From assembly GCF_900177725.1 (NCBI RefSeq), contig NZ_FXAT01000002.1:620001-684000 (forward strand): 64,000 bases of DNA, given 5' to 3'. The translations under genes and the position numbers were made by a program. The stretch comes from Paraburkholderia susongensis (GTDB lineage: Bacteria > Pseudomonadota > Gammaproteobacteria > Burkholderiales > Burkholderiaceae). Shown here in pieces: positions 54,313-63,714 of the stretch. Under the pieces are notes generated by a model, which ran no database searches, was not told the DNA's origin, and worked only from the letters and a program-made list of their open reading frames with translations. Numbering within the stretch: position 1 is the stretch's first letter; each line of letters opens with the position of its first letter.

Positions 54313-55029
54313 TCAGTGCGGCGGCAAACCGCTTTCCAGTTCGCGCTGCAGCTCGCTCACCTGACGCTGCGCGGCGCGCAACCGGTCCTGCGCGGACTGC
54401 TTCTGCTGGGCCAGCGCGATCGCCTCGGCACGCCTCTGCTGCTGCTGGCTCGCGACGATGCTCTGCTGCTGATGCGCCACGTCGAGATCGGCCTGCAGGC
54501 GGCTCGCGCGTTCCTGCGACAGCGCGATCATGCGCTGCGTGAACGCCTTCTGCGCTTCGAGCTGCGTGCGGCGAATCTCGACATCCGAAAGCTGCACCGT
54601 CTGCCGCACGAAATCCTTGTAGATGAGTTCTGCGCGCGCCACGTCCTGTGTCTTGATCACGCGCCAGAAGTTCTTCTGCTGGAACAGCGCGACGTAGTAG
54701 GTCATCTCCTTGCCGTAGAACAGCAGGCTCGCGCCATACGAGCCGTTGTATGTCGTGCGCAATTCGCTCAGATCCGAGCCGCCGATCATCTGCTGCAATT
54801 CCGCCACATTCCCCGCGGCGGACTGCCGGCTTTCGTCCGGCGTCAATGCGGAGGTCTCCGCCTCGCCGGCCTGCGATGTGCCCGGCAACGCGGCGTTGCC
54901 CCCCGGCCGGGAAACGATCGCGCTCTTCGCGCCACTGTCCTGCGGAGCCTGAGCATTCACTCCCTGTGCGGCGCTCAACGCGATGAGGGCGGCTAGAGCC
55001 ATCTCTCGCGGCTTCGACTTTCGGTCCAT
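54313..55029 (-). CDS. DUF2968 exported protein
   Basis: 238 residues from ATG at 55029 (MDRKSKPREMALAALIALSA), with AGGAG upstream; the longer frame reaches 55152. The signal peptide ends near QGVNA. The DUF2968 pattern is GSDLSELRTTYNGSYGASLL then YVALFQQKNFWRVIKT. The C-terminal half is a long coiled coil rich in Gln (QQSIVASQQQQRRAEAIALA). It is predicted periplasmic or outer-membrane anchored; function unknown. Divergent from the DUF2147 gene. Confidence 0.83.
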   Translation of the reverse strand: MDRKSKPREMALAALIALSAAQGVNAQAPQDSGAKSAIVSRPGGNAALPGTSQAGEAETSALTPDESRQSAAGNVAELQQMIGGSDLSELRTTYNGSYGASLLFYGKEMTYYVALFQQKNFWRVIKTQDVARAELIYKDFVRQTVQLSDVEIRRTQLEAQKAFTQRMIALSQERASRLQADLDVAHQQQSIVASQQQQRRAEAIALAQQKQSAQDRLRAAQRQVSELQRELESGLPPH

Positions 55030-55387
55030 GTAACTCCTGCTGAATGGTTTTTGTTCTAGTGCAAACGGCGAATCGCTACTCGCCTTTGCGGGTTTCGGGC
55101 TCTTTACCGAAAACGAGCCGGTGGGAAGCGCCTCGCTCGGTCCAGGCATCAATGCGGCGCTCTCCTGTCAGTTGAACTGGCGCTTGCGGGAAGCGGGCGT
55201 ATTGCGTGCCGATTAGAAGCTCCACTATCAAACGGTGCGCATGGTTTCGCGTATTCTGCGCTGACGATGCAAACGGCACCCCGCCCGCATCGTCCCGCAT
55301 TGCGAAGGCCAGTGCTGCAAAAGCGCCAGCAATGCGCATAACGCCGCGCGACCACGATCGCGCCGTCTCTCATCAAGGAGGAAGGCA
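55030..55387. other. 358-bp divergent gap, DUF2968 / DUF2147
   Basis: No gene recognised; short frames look random. AAGGAGGAAGG just before 55388 serves as the DUF2147 ribosome binding site. Promoters should lie here, but none is clear. Confidence 0.4.
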
Positions 55388-55873
55388 ATGACGCAATTCA
55401 CTCAACGCGCCCGCGCGATCGCGCTGCGCACCGCCCGACATGCCGCGCTCGCCGGCGCTCTGCTCGCGAGCGCCGTGACGGCCATGGCGCAAACCGATAC
55501 GCCGGTCGGCACATGGCAAACGATCGACGATCACACCGGCCAGCCCAAGGCGCTCGTGCAGATCACCCAGGACGGCAGCGGCGAGTTGAGCGGCAAGGTC
55601 ATCAAGGGGCTCGGCGCGAACGATCAACCCGATCGCCGCTGCACCCAATGCACCGACGCGCGCAAGGACCAACCGATTCTCGGCATGACCATCATCGACA
55701 GCATGAAGAAGGATGGCGACGCGTGGGATCACGGTCAGATCCTCGACCCGGAGAACGGCAAGGTCTATAAGTGCAAGATGCATCTCGAAGACGGTGGCAA
55801 CAAGCTCGTGGTGCGCGGCTATATTGGCGTCGCGCTGCTGGGCCGCTCGCAGACGTGGGTTCGTCAGCAGTAA
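55388..55873 (+). CDS. DUF2147 exported protein
   Basis: 161 residues with a signal peptide (ALAGALLASAVTAMAQ). The DUF2147 pattern is DTPVGTWQTIDDHTGQPKAL at the mature start, then CTQCTDARKDQPILGMTIID with paired Cys and LEDGGNKLVVRGYIGVALLG followed by RSQTWVR. The family is a beta-barrel-like fold often found near envelope genes; function unknown. Strong ribosome binding site AAGGAGGAAGG. It ends near a bidirectional hairpin terminator. Confidence 0.88.
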   Translation: MTQFTQRARAIALRTARHAALAGALLASAVTAMAQTDTPVGTWQTIDDHTGQPKALVQITQDGSGELSGKVIKGLGANDQPDRRCTQCTDARKDQPILGMTIIDSMKKDGDAWDHGQILDPENGKVYKCKMHLEDGGNKLVVRGYIGVALLGRSQTWVRQQ

Positions 55874-55981
55874 GGTGTGACGTGTGAGGCGCATCAGTCC
55901 CCTCGGCGTGTAGCTTGAACCGGCGCATAGCGCTACACCGATAGCGAGTTCCATACGGAGCAACCGCGCAGGATGAAAAGG

Positions 55982-56014
55982 AAACGGCCGGCGATGAACA
56001 TCGCGCGGCCGTTT
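55982..56014. terminator. Bidirectional hairpin terminator
   Basis: AAACGGCCG (55982-55990) pairs with CGGCCGTTT (56006-56014), with inner CGAT/ATCG pairing. T-runs or A-runs flank both sides (GATGAAAAGGAAACGG and GTTTTCATTT). It separates the convergent DUF2147 and DUF4096 genes and can end both. Confidence 0.75.
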
Positions 56015-56041
56015 TCATTTGAAGCGAGCCGTTCCGAATGG

Positions 56042-56482
56042 CTAGGCCGCCTGCTTGAACGACGCCGCATAGGCGAACGGCGACGCTGGCGATGGCGCGG
56101 CCGTTGCCGGGTTGTACGCCCCCTGCGCAACCTGGACCACCGCGGCGGTTTTCTGTTGCGCACCCACGTGCGTGCGCATGCGCGCTTCCATCAATTGGCA
56201 AAGCTCTTCGCTCGCCGAGCCGAGCAACTGTTCCGTGACGCGCTTGAGCACGCCGGATTCGTACCATGATTTGAAGCGGCGGTGGCACGTCTGGTACGAC
56301 GGGTATCTGCGCGGCATGGCGGACCACGTTGCGCCGCTATACATGACCCACATCACGCCGTTGAGCACCGCGCGCGTATTGGCAAGAGGCCGGCCGCGCA
56401 ATTCGGCGCGCGGACGCAGTTCGGGCAGCAGCGGCGCGACACGCTGCCATTCTTCATCGGTAATATCGCGGTACGGATTCAT
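56042..56482 (-). CDS. DUF4096 transposase-derived protein
   Basis: 146 residues. The first 95 match the DUF4096 N-terminal domain of IS5/IS1182-type transposases (ITDEEWQRVAPLLPELRPRA, then LNGVMWVMYSGATWSAMPRR and YPSYQTCHRRFKSWYESGVL). The catalytic DDE domain is absent; the C-terminus is an unrelated Ala/Gln-rich tail (TAAVVQVAQGAYNPATAAP). No inverted repeats or target duplication are visible. It may be a domesticated DNA-binding domain or a remnant. It has an A-rich RBS region (GGAGGAAGC). Confidence 0.7.
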   Translation of the reverse strand: MNPYRDITDEEWQRVAPLLPELRPRAELRGRPLANTRAVLNGVMWVMYSGATWSAMPRRYPSYQTCHRRFKSWYESGVLKRVTEQLLGSASEELCQLMEARMRTHVGAQQKTAAVVQVAQGAYNPATAAPSPASPFAYAASFKQAA

Positions 56483-56683
56483 GCTTCCTCCTTTGTCAGA
56501 AATACGACAAAAGATAGCCAGTCATCCGCTTGCCGAATATAAGACGACTCCGAATCTTGAAAAAGTCTTGTCTGACGCAGACAGGCTCGCGACAGGACTG
56601 CGCCAGAGCGCGCGCATTGATCCGCGCGCATCGTGGTCCGTGAGTCTGGCCCGCGCGGCGGGCAGCGCGGGCTCGAAACCGGC

Positions 56684-57781
56684 TCAGGTCAGCGACGTAT
56701 CGACGATCCGTCGCGGCGCATCGAGATACTCCTTCGACTGCATCTCGACGATGCGCGACACCGTGCGCGTGAATTCGTTGGCCATCGGACCATCGACGTA
56801 CAGTTCCTCAGGCGGCACTGCGGCCGACATCAGCAGCTTGACCTTGTGGTCGTAGAACACGTCGATGAGCCATGTGAAGCGGCGCGCTTCCGAGGCCATG
56901 CGCACCGTCATCTGCGGCACGCTCGAGAGAATCACCGCATGAAAGCGGCTCGCGAGTTCGAGGTAGTCGTTCTGCGAGCGCGGACCGCCGCACAGCGTCG
57001 CGAAGTCGAACCAGACGACGCCGTCGGCGCGGCGCAGCGCCTTCAGTTCGCGCTTCTCGATATGCAGGATCGGGCTCTCGTCGGGCACGGCCGCGAGCCG
57101 TGCGAATGCGTCGCGCAGCGCCTTGTCGGCGGCAGCGCCGAGCGGCGAGTGATACACCTCGACCTGCGCAAGCGTGCGGCGCCGGTAGTCGATGCCCGCG
57201 TCGACGTTGAGCACATCGAGTTTCTGCTTGATAAGCTCGATCGCAGGCAGCATGCGGTCGCGATGCAGGCCATCCGGGTACAGCGTGTCCGGGTCGTAGT
57301 TGGACGTCATCACGAACTGCACGCCGTTCTCGAACAGCTTGTCGAGCAGACGGTACAGGATCATCGCATCGGCAATATCGGAGACGTGGAATTCGTCGAA
57401 ACAGATCAGCCGATAGCGCTTCGCGATGCGGCGCGCGAGTTCGTCGAGCGGATCGGCCTGGCCTTTCAGCTCTTCGAGTTCGCGATGCACTTCGCGCATG
57501 AATTCGTGGAAGTGCAGACGCGTTTTACGCTGCACCGGCACGATCATGTAGAAGCTGTCCATCAGGAAGCTCTTGCCGCGGCCCACACCGCCCCACATGT
57601 ACACGCCGCGCGGCAGTTCAGGGTGATTGATCAGCTTCTTGAACGCGTTCGAGCGGCGCGACTTGTATTCGACCCACTCCTCGTAGCACCGCTGCAGGCG
57701 GTCGACCGCCGCGCGCTGCGCCGGGTCCGATTGATAACCGCGCGTCTGCAGTTCTTTTTCGTAGTATTCGGTGACGTTCAT
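56684..57781 (-). CDS. zapE: Cell division protein ZapE (AFG1-like ATPase)
   Basis: AAA+ ATPase of 365 residues that acts on FtsZ rings during constriction. Start ATG at 57781 (MNVTEYYEKELQTRGYQSDP); the longer frame crosses the lpdA terminator. Walker A GGVGRGKS is at 64-71, Walker B ICFDEFHVSDIADAM near 126, and the sensor region FVMTSNYDPDTLYPDGLHRD follows. Family features HFHEFMREVHREL are present. It follows the lpdA gene on the same strand after a terminator, so it likely has its own promoter. The location next to 2-oxoglutarate dehydrogenase is common in Burkholderia. Confidence 0.93.
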   Translation of the reverse strand: MNVTEYYEKELQTRGYQSDPAQRAAVDRLQRCYEEWVEYKSRRSNAFKKLINHPELPRGVYMWGGVGRGKSFLMDSFYMIVPVQRKTRLHFHEFMREVHRELEELKGQADPLDELARRIAKRYRLICFDEFHVSDIADAMILYRLLDKLFENGVQFVMTSNYDPDTLYPDGLHRDRMLPAIELIKQKLDVLNVDAGIDYRRRTLAQVEVYHSPLGAAADKALRDAFARLAAVPDESPILHIEKRELKALRRADGVVWFDFATLCGGPRSQNDYLELASRFHAVILSSVPQMTVRMASEARRFTWLIDVFYDHKVKLLMSAAVPPEELYVDGPMANEFTRTVSRIVEMQSKEYLDAPRRIVDTSLT

Positions 57782-57790
57782 CGTGTTGCT

Positions 57791-57830
57791 GCAAAAAGAA
57801 AGGCGGGAGGGAGTGAACCCGCCCGCCTTT
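57791..57830 (-). terminator. Rho-independent terminator of the odh/lpd operon
   Basis: AAAGGCGGG-A-GGG (57799-57811) pairs with CCC-G-CCCGCCTTT (57818-57830), and on the minus strand the stem is followed by TTTCTTTTTGC. It sits between lpdA and zapE and should end the sucA-odhB-lpdA transcript. Confidence 0.85.
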
Positions 57831-57867
57831 GGTGATGCCAAGGTTGCGTTCGGTCAGGCGTGCGCGT

Positions 57868-59298
57868 TTACATGTTCAGCGCGCGCTTGTCCACGGCGAG
57901 TGCCGCTTCGCGCATGACTTCCGACAGCGACGGGTGCGGATGGCAAATACGGCCGATGTCTTCCGACGCCGCCTTGAATTCCATCGCCACCACGGCTTCC
58001 GCGATCAGGTCCGATGCGTTCGCCGAGATGATGTGCACGCCGAGCAGTTCGTCGGTCTTCGCGTCGGCGATCATCTTGACGAAACCATCCGCCTTGTTGA
58101 TGCCGAGCGCGCGGCCGTTCGCCATGAACGGGAACTGGCCCGTCTTGACTTCGCGGCCTTCGGCCTTCAGCTGCTGCTCCGTTTTGCCGACCCATGCGAT
58201 TTCCGGTTCGGTGTAGATCACCCACGGAATGCAGTTGTAGTCGATATGCGGCTTCTGACCGTCGATCACTTCGGCGACCAGCACGCCTTCGTCTTCAGCC
58301 TTGTGCGCGAGCATCGGGCCGCGCACCACGTCGCCGATCGCATACACGTTCGGCACAGCCGTCGCGCAGTGATCGTCCACGTCGATGAAGCCGCGCTCGT
58401 TGGCCTTCAGGCCGATCGCTTCGAGGCCGAGGTTGTCGGTGTTCGGCACGCGGCCGACCGACACGATCAGACGGTCCGCTTCGAGCGTCTGCGCGTTGCC
58501 GTCCTTGTCCGTGTAGGCGATCGTCACACTGTTCTCAGTCGTCTTCACTTCGCCGACCTTCACGCCGACGTGGATGTCGAGACCCTGCTTCTTGAACTGC
58601 TTGGCCGCTTCCTTCGAAAGCGCCTGGTCAGCGGCACCGAGGAATTCCGGCAGCGCTTCGAGCACGGTCACTTCCGCGCCGAGGCGACGCCACACCGAGC
58701 CGAGTTCCAGACCGATCACGCCCGCGCCGATCACGGCGAGCTTCTTCGGAGCCGTGTCGAAGCTCAGTGCGCCTTCGTTGTCGGCGACGATCTTGTTGTC
58801 GACCGGGATGCCCGGCAGATGGCGAGCTTTCGAACCCGTCGCGATGATCACGTTCTTCGCGGTGACCACTTCCGTTTCGCCCTCGCCGCTCACTTCGATC
58901 TGCACGCCTGCATCGGTACGGCCGGTGAACTTGCCGTGACCCTTGAGCCACGTGATCTTGTTCTTGCGGAACAGGAATTCGATGCCCTTGGTCATCTTCT
59001 CGACGATGCCGTCCTTGCGGGCCATCATCTTCGAGATATCGACCTTCACGTTCTCCACGGAGATACCGTGGTCCGCGAGGTGATGCGAGGCATTTTCAAA
59101 TTCTTCCGACGACGCGAGCAGCGCCTTCGACGGAATGCAGCCGACGTTCAGACACGTGCCGCCGAGCTTCAGCGCGCCGGCCGGGTTCTTCCATTTTTCG
59201 ATACATGCGACGGTCTTGCCGAGCTGCGCTGCGCGAATGGCGGCGATATAACCGCCAGGGCCCGCGCCGATCACGACGACGTCAAATTCTTTGGACAT
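57868..59298 (-). CDS. lpdA: Dihydrolipoyl dehydrogenase (E3)
   Basis: 476-residue flavoprotein from ATG at 59298. It re-oxidises the dihydrolipoyl group of the E2 subunit, passing electrons to NAD. FAD motif [15 protein letters not shown] at 7-21, redox disulfide Cys49-Cys54 ([13 protein letters not shown]), NAD motif [20 protein letters not shown] near 190, and the C-terminal catalytic His-Glu in [10 protein letters not shown]. Third gene of the operon after odhB with a 135-bp gap. A 12-codon extension upstream lacks conservation. Confidence 0.95.
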   Translation of the reverse strand: MSKEFDVVVIGAGPGGYIAAIRAAQLGKTVACIEKWKNPAGALKLGGTCLNVGCIPSKALLASSEEFENASHHLADHGISVENVKVDISKMMARKDGIVEKMTKGIEFLFRKNKITWLKGHGKFTGRTDAGVQIEVSGEGETEVVTAKNVIIATGSKARHLPGIPVDNKIVADNEGALSFDTAPKKLAVIGAGVIGLELGSVWRRLGAEVTVLEALPEFLGAADQALSKEAAKQFKKQGLDIHVGVKVGEVKTTENSVTIAYTDKDGNAQTLEADRLIVSVGRVPNTDNLGLEAIGLKANERGFIDVDDHCATAVPNVYAIGDVVRGPMLAHKAEDEGVLVAEVIDGQKPHIDYNCIPWVIYTEPEIAWVGKTEQQLKAEGREVKTGQFPFMANGRALGINKADGFVKMIADAKTDELLGVHIISANASDLIAEAVVAMEFKAASEDIGRICHPHPSLSEVMREAALAVDKRALNM

Positions 59299-59389
59299 GA
59301 CAATCCTTTTGATGGCGGAACGGCGCCGGGCCACTCGACATGGCGCGCGCCGTTCCTGTACTGCGGAATGCTAAAGACGTGCTACGGAT

Positions 59390-59419
59390 GGCGCCGGCCC
59401 GCGGTAGCCGGCCGGCGCC
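59390..59419. repeat. 10-bp perfect inverted repeat between odhB and lpdA
   Basis: GGCGCCGGCC (59390-59399) and its complement (59410-59419) around a 10-base loop. It could act as an attenuator or RNA-stabilising hairpin that sets lpdA levels. No T-run follows. Confidence 0.5.
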
Positions 59420-59433
59420 AGTGGAACGTGCGC

Positions 59434-60708
59434 TTACAGGTCGAGCAGCAGGCGCGCCGGATCTTCCAGCGCGTCCTTCATCGCGACCAGCGACAGCACC
59501 GCTTCGCGGCCGTCGATGATACGGTGGTCGTACGACAGCGCGAGGTAGTTCATCGGGCGGATCACGATCTGGCCGTTTTCGACCACAGCGCGTTCCTTCG
59601 TGGCATGCACGCCGAGAATCGCGGACTGCGGCGGGTTGATGATCGGGGTCGACAGCATCGAGCCGAACACGCCGCCGTTCGAGATCGAGAACGTACCGCC
59701 GGTCATTTCCTCGATCGACAGCTTGCCGTCCTTCGCCTTCTGGCCGAACTCGGCGATCTTCTTCTCGATGTCGGCGAGGCTCAGTTGATCCGCGTTGCGC
59801 AGGATCGGCACCACCAGACCACGCGGCGAGCCGACAGCGATACCGATGTCGAAGTAGCCGTGATAGACGATGTCGTTGCCGTCGATCGACGCGTTCACGA
59901 GCGGGAACTTCTTCAGCGCGTGAACAGCCGCCTTCACGAAGAACGACATGAAGCCGAGCTTCACGCCATGTTCCTTCTCGAACTTGTCCTTGTACTTGTT
60001 GCGCAGGTCCATGACCGGCGCCATGTTCACTTCGTTGAACGTCGTGAGGATGGCGTTGGTTTGCTGCGACTCGAGCAGACGCTCGGCGATGCGCGCACGC
60101 AGACGCGACATCGGCACGCGCTGTTCCGGACGGTCCTTGAGCCACTGCTCGGCCGATGCCGGCGCCTTGACGTCCGGCAGCGAAGGCTTCGCCGCCTTCG
60201 GTGCGGCAGCCGGAGCCGGTGCGGCCTTGGCGGCGGGTGCGCCAGCGGTGAGCACGTCGCCCTTCGTGATGCGGCCGTCGCGGCCCGTGCCGGCAACGTC
60301 GCCAGCGGCCAGACCCTTCTCGGCCATCAGCTTGCCGGCAGCCGGCGAAGCAGCGGTGTTCGAGCCGGTGGCAACGGCAGCCACGGCAGCCGGTGCGGCA
60401 GTGGCAGCCGGTGCAGCGACCGGAGCCGGCTTCACTTCGGCTTCGACAGCAGCGGCGCCTGCGGTGCCTTCAGTGTCGATCTTCGCGATCACCTGGTCGG
60501 CAACGACGGTGTCGCCGTCGTTCGAGATGACTTGCGCGAGCACGCCGGCTGCGGGTGCCGGCACTTCGAGCACGACCTTGTCGGTCTCGATTTCGATGAG
60601 GATTTCGTCCTGAGCGACAGCCTCGCCGGGCTTCTTCTTCCACTGCAGCATGGTGGCTTCCGAGACCGACTCGGAAAGCTGGGGAACCTTGACTTCAACA
60701 ATAGCCAT
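59434..60708 (-). CDS. odhB: Dihydrolipoyllysine succinyltransferase (E2)
   Basis: 424-residue core subunit. Lipoyl domain: residues 1-80 with lipoyl-Lys44 in [14 protein letters not shown]. Ala/Pro linker, then the E3-binding domain (about 120-150) with [20 protein letters not shown], a second Ala/Pro linker, then the acyltransferase domain from about 190. Catalytic His and Asp are in [12 protein letters not shown]. It moves succinyl groups to CoA. It is the middle gene, with 144 bp to sucA and 135 bp to lpdA, and a ribosome binding site at the start. Confidence 0.95.
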   Translation of the reverse strand: MAIVEVKVPQLSESVSEATMLQWKKKPGEAVAQDEILIEIETDKVVLEVPAPAAGVLAQVISNDGDTVVADQVIAKIDTEGTAGAAAVEAEVKPAPVAAPAATAAPAAVAAVATGSNTAASPAAGKLMAEKGLAAGDVAGTGRDGRITKGDVLTAGAPAAKAAPAPAAAPKAAKPSLPDVKAPASAEQWLKDRPEQRVPMSRLRARIAERLLESQQTNAILTTFNEVNMAPVMDLRNKYKDKFEKEHGVKLGFMSFFVKAAVHALKKFPLVNASIDGNDIVYHGYFDIGIAVGSPRGLVVPILRNADQLSLADIEKKIAEFGQKAKDGKLSIEEMTGGTFSISNGGVFGSMLSTPIINPPQSAILGVHATKERAVVENGQIVIRPMNYLALSYDHRIIDGREAVLSLVAMKDALEDPARLLLDL

Positions 60709-60852
60709 TATGAGTATCCTGAATACGTATCGGGTGACGGCGCAATTAACGACGACCGCCTGCGAACCGTGCGCGCCGCGCAGGAACCTTCATCGGATCA
60801 CTGGGCGCGGCGCGGGAAAGCGCAGTGCGCTTTCCCGGTTCGTCTGTTCTCT

Positions 60853-63714
60853 TTATTTAGCGATCGACGCGCTCTTGAGGCGGCCGAAAGCGCCTTCGAT
60901 CAGCGCCTTCTGCTGCTCGTAGTGCTTCGCGTAGTAGCCGACTGCCGGCGAGGCCGAAGCCGGACGGCCGCTGTACGCCAGCTTCTGTCCTTCCTTCATG
61001 CCTTCCTTCAGGTGGTGCTCGATGTAGAACCACGGGCCCTGATTCTGCGGCTCGTCCTGCACCCACACCACTTCGGTCGCGTTGTCGTACTTCTTCAACT
61101 CCGCTTCGAACTGCTTGTGCGCGAACGGATAGAGCTGTTCGATACGGACGATCGCGACGTCGTTCGCCTTCGCTTCGCGGCGATGGGCGACCAGGTCGTA
61201 GTACACGCGGCCCGAGCAGGCCAGCACGCGCTTGACCTTCTTCGCGTCGATGGCTGCGTCGATTTCGCCGATCACCGGCTGGAACGAACCCTTCGCGAGG
61301 TCCGACAGATCCGACACGGCTTCCTTGTGACGCAGCAGCGACTTCGGCGTGAAGACGATGAGCGGCTTGCGGAACAGGCGGATCATCTGGCGACGCAGCA
61401 GGTGGAAGATCTGCGCCGGCGTGGTCGGCTGAACGACCTGCATGTTGTGGTCTGCGCACAGTTGCAGGAAACGCTCGATACGCGCCGACGAGTGCTCCGG
61501 ACCTTGGCCTTCGTAGCCATGCGGCAGCATCATGGTCAGGCCCGACACGCGGCCCCACTTCACTTCGCCCGACGAGATGAACTGGTCGATCACGACCTGC
61601 GCGCCGTTCACGAAGTCGCCGAACTGCGCTTCCCATGCGACGAACGTGTTCGGTTCAGCGGTCGAGTAGCCGTATTCGAAGCCGAGCACCGCTTCTTCCG
61701 ACAGCACCGAGTCGATCACCGTGAACTTCGCCTGACCTTCGGCGATGTTCTGCAGCGGCACATACGTGCCGTCGTTCCAGCGCTCGCGGTTCTGGTCGTG
61801 CAGCACCGCGTGACGGTGCGTGAACGTGCCGCGGCCCGAGTCCTGACCGGTCAGGCGCACGGCATAACCGGACGCGACCAGCGACGCGAACGCGAGGTGT
61901 TCGCCCATGCCCCAGTCGAGCTTCGCTTCGCCGCGGCCCATGGCGCGACGGTCGTTGATGACGCGCTCGACGAGCGGGTGCACCTTGAAGTTCTCGGGAA
62001 TCGTGGTGATGCGCTCGGCGAGGCGCTTCAGTTCCGCGAGCGGCACGGCCGTGTCGGCCGCGTCGGTCCACTTGCGGTTCAGGAACGGCACCCAGTCCAC
62101 CGCGTACTTGCTCTTGTAGTTCGAGAGCACCGGGTCGATCGTGTGATGGCCTTCGTCCATCGCCTTGCGATAGGCCTTGACGAATTCATCGCCTTGTTCG
62201 GCCGTGATCACGCCTTGCTGCACGAGCTTTTCAGCGTACAGCGCGCGCGTGCCCGGGTGCTTCGCGATCGTCTTGTACATGAGCGGCTGCGTGACCGCCG
62301 GAGTGTCCTGCTCGTTGTGGCCGAGCTTGCGGAAGCAGACGATGTCGACCACGACGTCCTTGTGGAACTGGATGCGGAAGTCGATCGCCATCTGAATCGC
62401 CAGCACGACCGCTTCGGGGTCGTCGCCGTTCACGTGCAGCACCGGCGCTTCGATCATCTTGACCACGTCCGAGCAGTACAACGTGGAGCGCGAGTCGCGC
62501 GGGTCCGACGTCGTGAAGCCGATCTGGTTGTTGATGACGATGTGCAGCGTGCCGTGCGTGCCGTAACCGCGCGTTTGCGCGAGGTTCAGCGTTTCCATCA
62601 CGACGCCCTGGCCCGCGAAAGCCGCGTCGCCGTGAATCTGCACCGGCAGCACCTGCAGGCCGGTGTCGTCGCCGCGACGGTCCATGCGGGCCTTCGCCGA
62701 GCCTTCGACCACCGGGTTGACGATTTCGAGGTGCGACGGGTTGAACGCGAGCGACAGATGAACCGGGCCGCCTTCGGTCGAAACGTCAGACGAGAAACCC
62801 TTGTGGTACTTCACGTCGCCGGCCGGCAGGTCGTCGACGTGCTTGCCTTCGAATTCGGCGAACAGGTCGGCCGGCATCTTGCCGAGCGTATTGACCAGCA
62901 CGTTCAGACGGCCACGGTGAGCCATGCCGATGACGATTTCCTGAACGCCGTTCGCGCCGCCGTGACGCACGACTTCGTCCATCGCCGCGATGAAGCTCTC
63001 GCCGCCTTCCAGCGAGAAGCGTTTCTGGCCGACGTACTTGGTGTGCAGGAAGCGCTCGAGGCCTTCCGCGGCCGTCAGGCGGTTCAGGATGTGCTTCTTC
63101 TTGTCGTTGCTGAAGTTCGGCGTGGAGCGGATCGATTCGAGCCGCTCCTTCCACCAGCGCTTCTGCTCCGGATCGCTGATGTACATGTACTCGGCGCCGA
63201 TCGTGCCGCAGTACGTGTCGCGCAGGGCCTTGACGATGTCGCGCAGCGTCGCGCGCTCGAACCCGAAGTACAGATTCGTTGCGCTGAACTCCTGGTCCAT
63301 GTCGGCTTCGGTGAAGTCGTAGAACGCGGGTTCGAGTTCGGGGATCGCGGGACGTTCGCGGCGCTTCAGAGGATCGAGATTGGCCCATTGCGAGCCGAGG
63401 AAGCGATATGCGCCGATGAGGGACTGGACATAAACCTGTTTGCGGGCCGTAGCGAGGTCTTCGCCGCCGGTCGCCGCGCGCGGCAGGAAGGCATTGGCCT
63501 TGGCGCGCTGGGCAAATGATTCGACGATCGGGCCGTGGGCCACGTCGTTGGCATTGCTGCCGTCCGATGCGGGTACGTTTTGCAACGCATCGAAATAGCT
63601 GCGCCAGGTCTCGGGCACTGACGCCGGATTATCGAGATACGCTTCGTACATTTCTTCAACGTACGGAGCATTGCCGCCGAACAGATAAGAGTTCGACTGG
63701 AATTGCTTCATCAT
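60853..63714 (-). CDS. sucA: 2-oxoglutarate dehydrogenase E1
   Basis: 953-residue thiamine-diphosphate enzyme that decarboxylates 2-oxoglutarate in the citric acid cycle. Start ATG at 63714 (MMKQFQSNSYLFGGNAPYVE), with AGGTGA eight bases before; a GTG at 63726 precedes it. Landmarks: IGMAHRGRLNVLVNTLGKMP, the thiamine/Mg loop region HGDAAFAGQGVVMETLNLAQ, VNGDDPEAVVLAIQMAIDFR, and the C-terminal MLPHGYEGQGPEHSSARIER. Full length. First gene of the operon; the promoter must lie in 63715-64000. Confidence 0.95.
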   Translation of the reverse strand: MMKQFQSNSYLFGGNAPYVEEMYEAYLDNPASVPETWRSYFDALQNVPASDGSNANDVAHGPIVESFAQRAKANAFLPRAATGGEDLATARKQVYVQSLIGAYRFLGSQWANLDPLKRRERPAIPELEPAFYDFTEADMDQEFSATNLYFGFERATLRDIVKALRDTYCGTIGAEYMYISDPEQKRWWKERLESIRSTPNFSNDKKKHILNRLTAAEGLERFLHTKYVGQKRFSLEGGESFIAAMDEVVRHGGANGVQEIVIGMAHRGRLNVLVNTLGKMPADLFAEFEGKHVDDLPAGDVKYHKGFSSDVSTEGGPVHLSLAFNPSHLEIVNPVVEGSAKARMDRRGDDTGLQVLPVQIHGDAAFAGQGVVMETLNLAQTRGYGTHGTLHIVINNQIGFTTSDPRDSRSTLYCSDVVKMIEAPVLHVNGDDPEAVVLAIQMAIDFRIQFHKDVVVDIVCFRKLGHNEQDTPAVTQPLMYKTIAKHPGTRALYAEKLVQQGVITAEQGDEFVKAYRKAMDEGHHTIDPVLSNYKSKYAVDWVPFLNRKWTDAADTAVPLAELKRLAERITTIPENFKVHPLVERVINDRRAMGRGEAKLDWGMGEHLAFASLVASGYAVRLTGQDSGRGTFTHRHAVLHDQNRERWNDGTYVPLQNIAEGQAKFTVIDSVLSEEAVLGFEYGYSTAEPNTFVAWEAQFGDFVNGAQVVIDQFISSGEVKWGRVSGLTMMLPHGYEGQGPEHSSARIERFLQLCADHNMQVVQPTTPAQIFHLLRRQMIRLFRKPLIVFTPKSLLRHKEAVSDLSDLAKGSFQPVIGEIDAAIDAKKVKRVLACSGRVYYDLVAHRREAKANDVAIVRIEQLYPFAHKQFEAELKKYDNATEVVWVQDEPQNQGPWFYIEHHLKEGMKEGQKLAYSGRPASASPAVGYYAKHYEQQKALIEGAFGRLKSASIAK

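Noticed and set aside
56042..56482. Intact insertion sequence
   Set aside because: No terminal inverted repeats, no target duplication and no DDE domain were visible.
57829..63519. 1896-residue plus-strand frame across lpdA, odhB and sucA
   Set aside because: It is a reading-frame shadow of three certain genes on the other strand; composition is His/Arg/Val rich with no domain.
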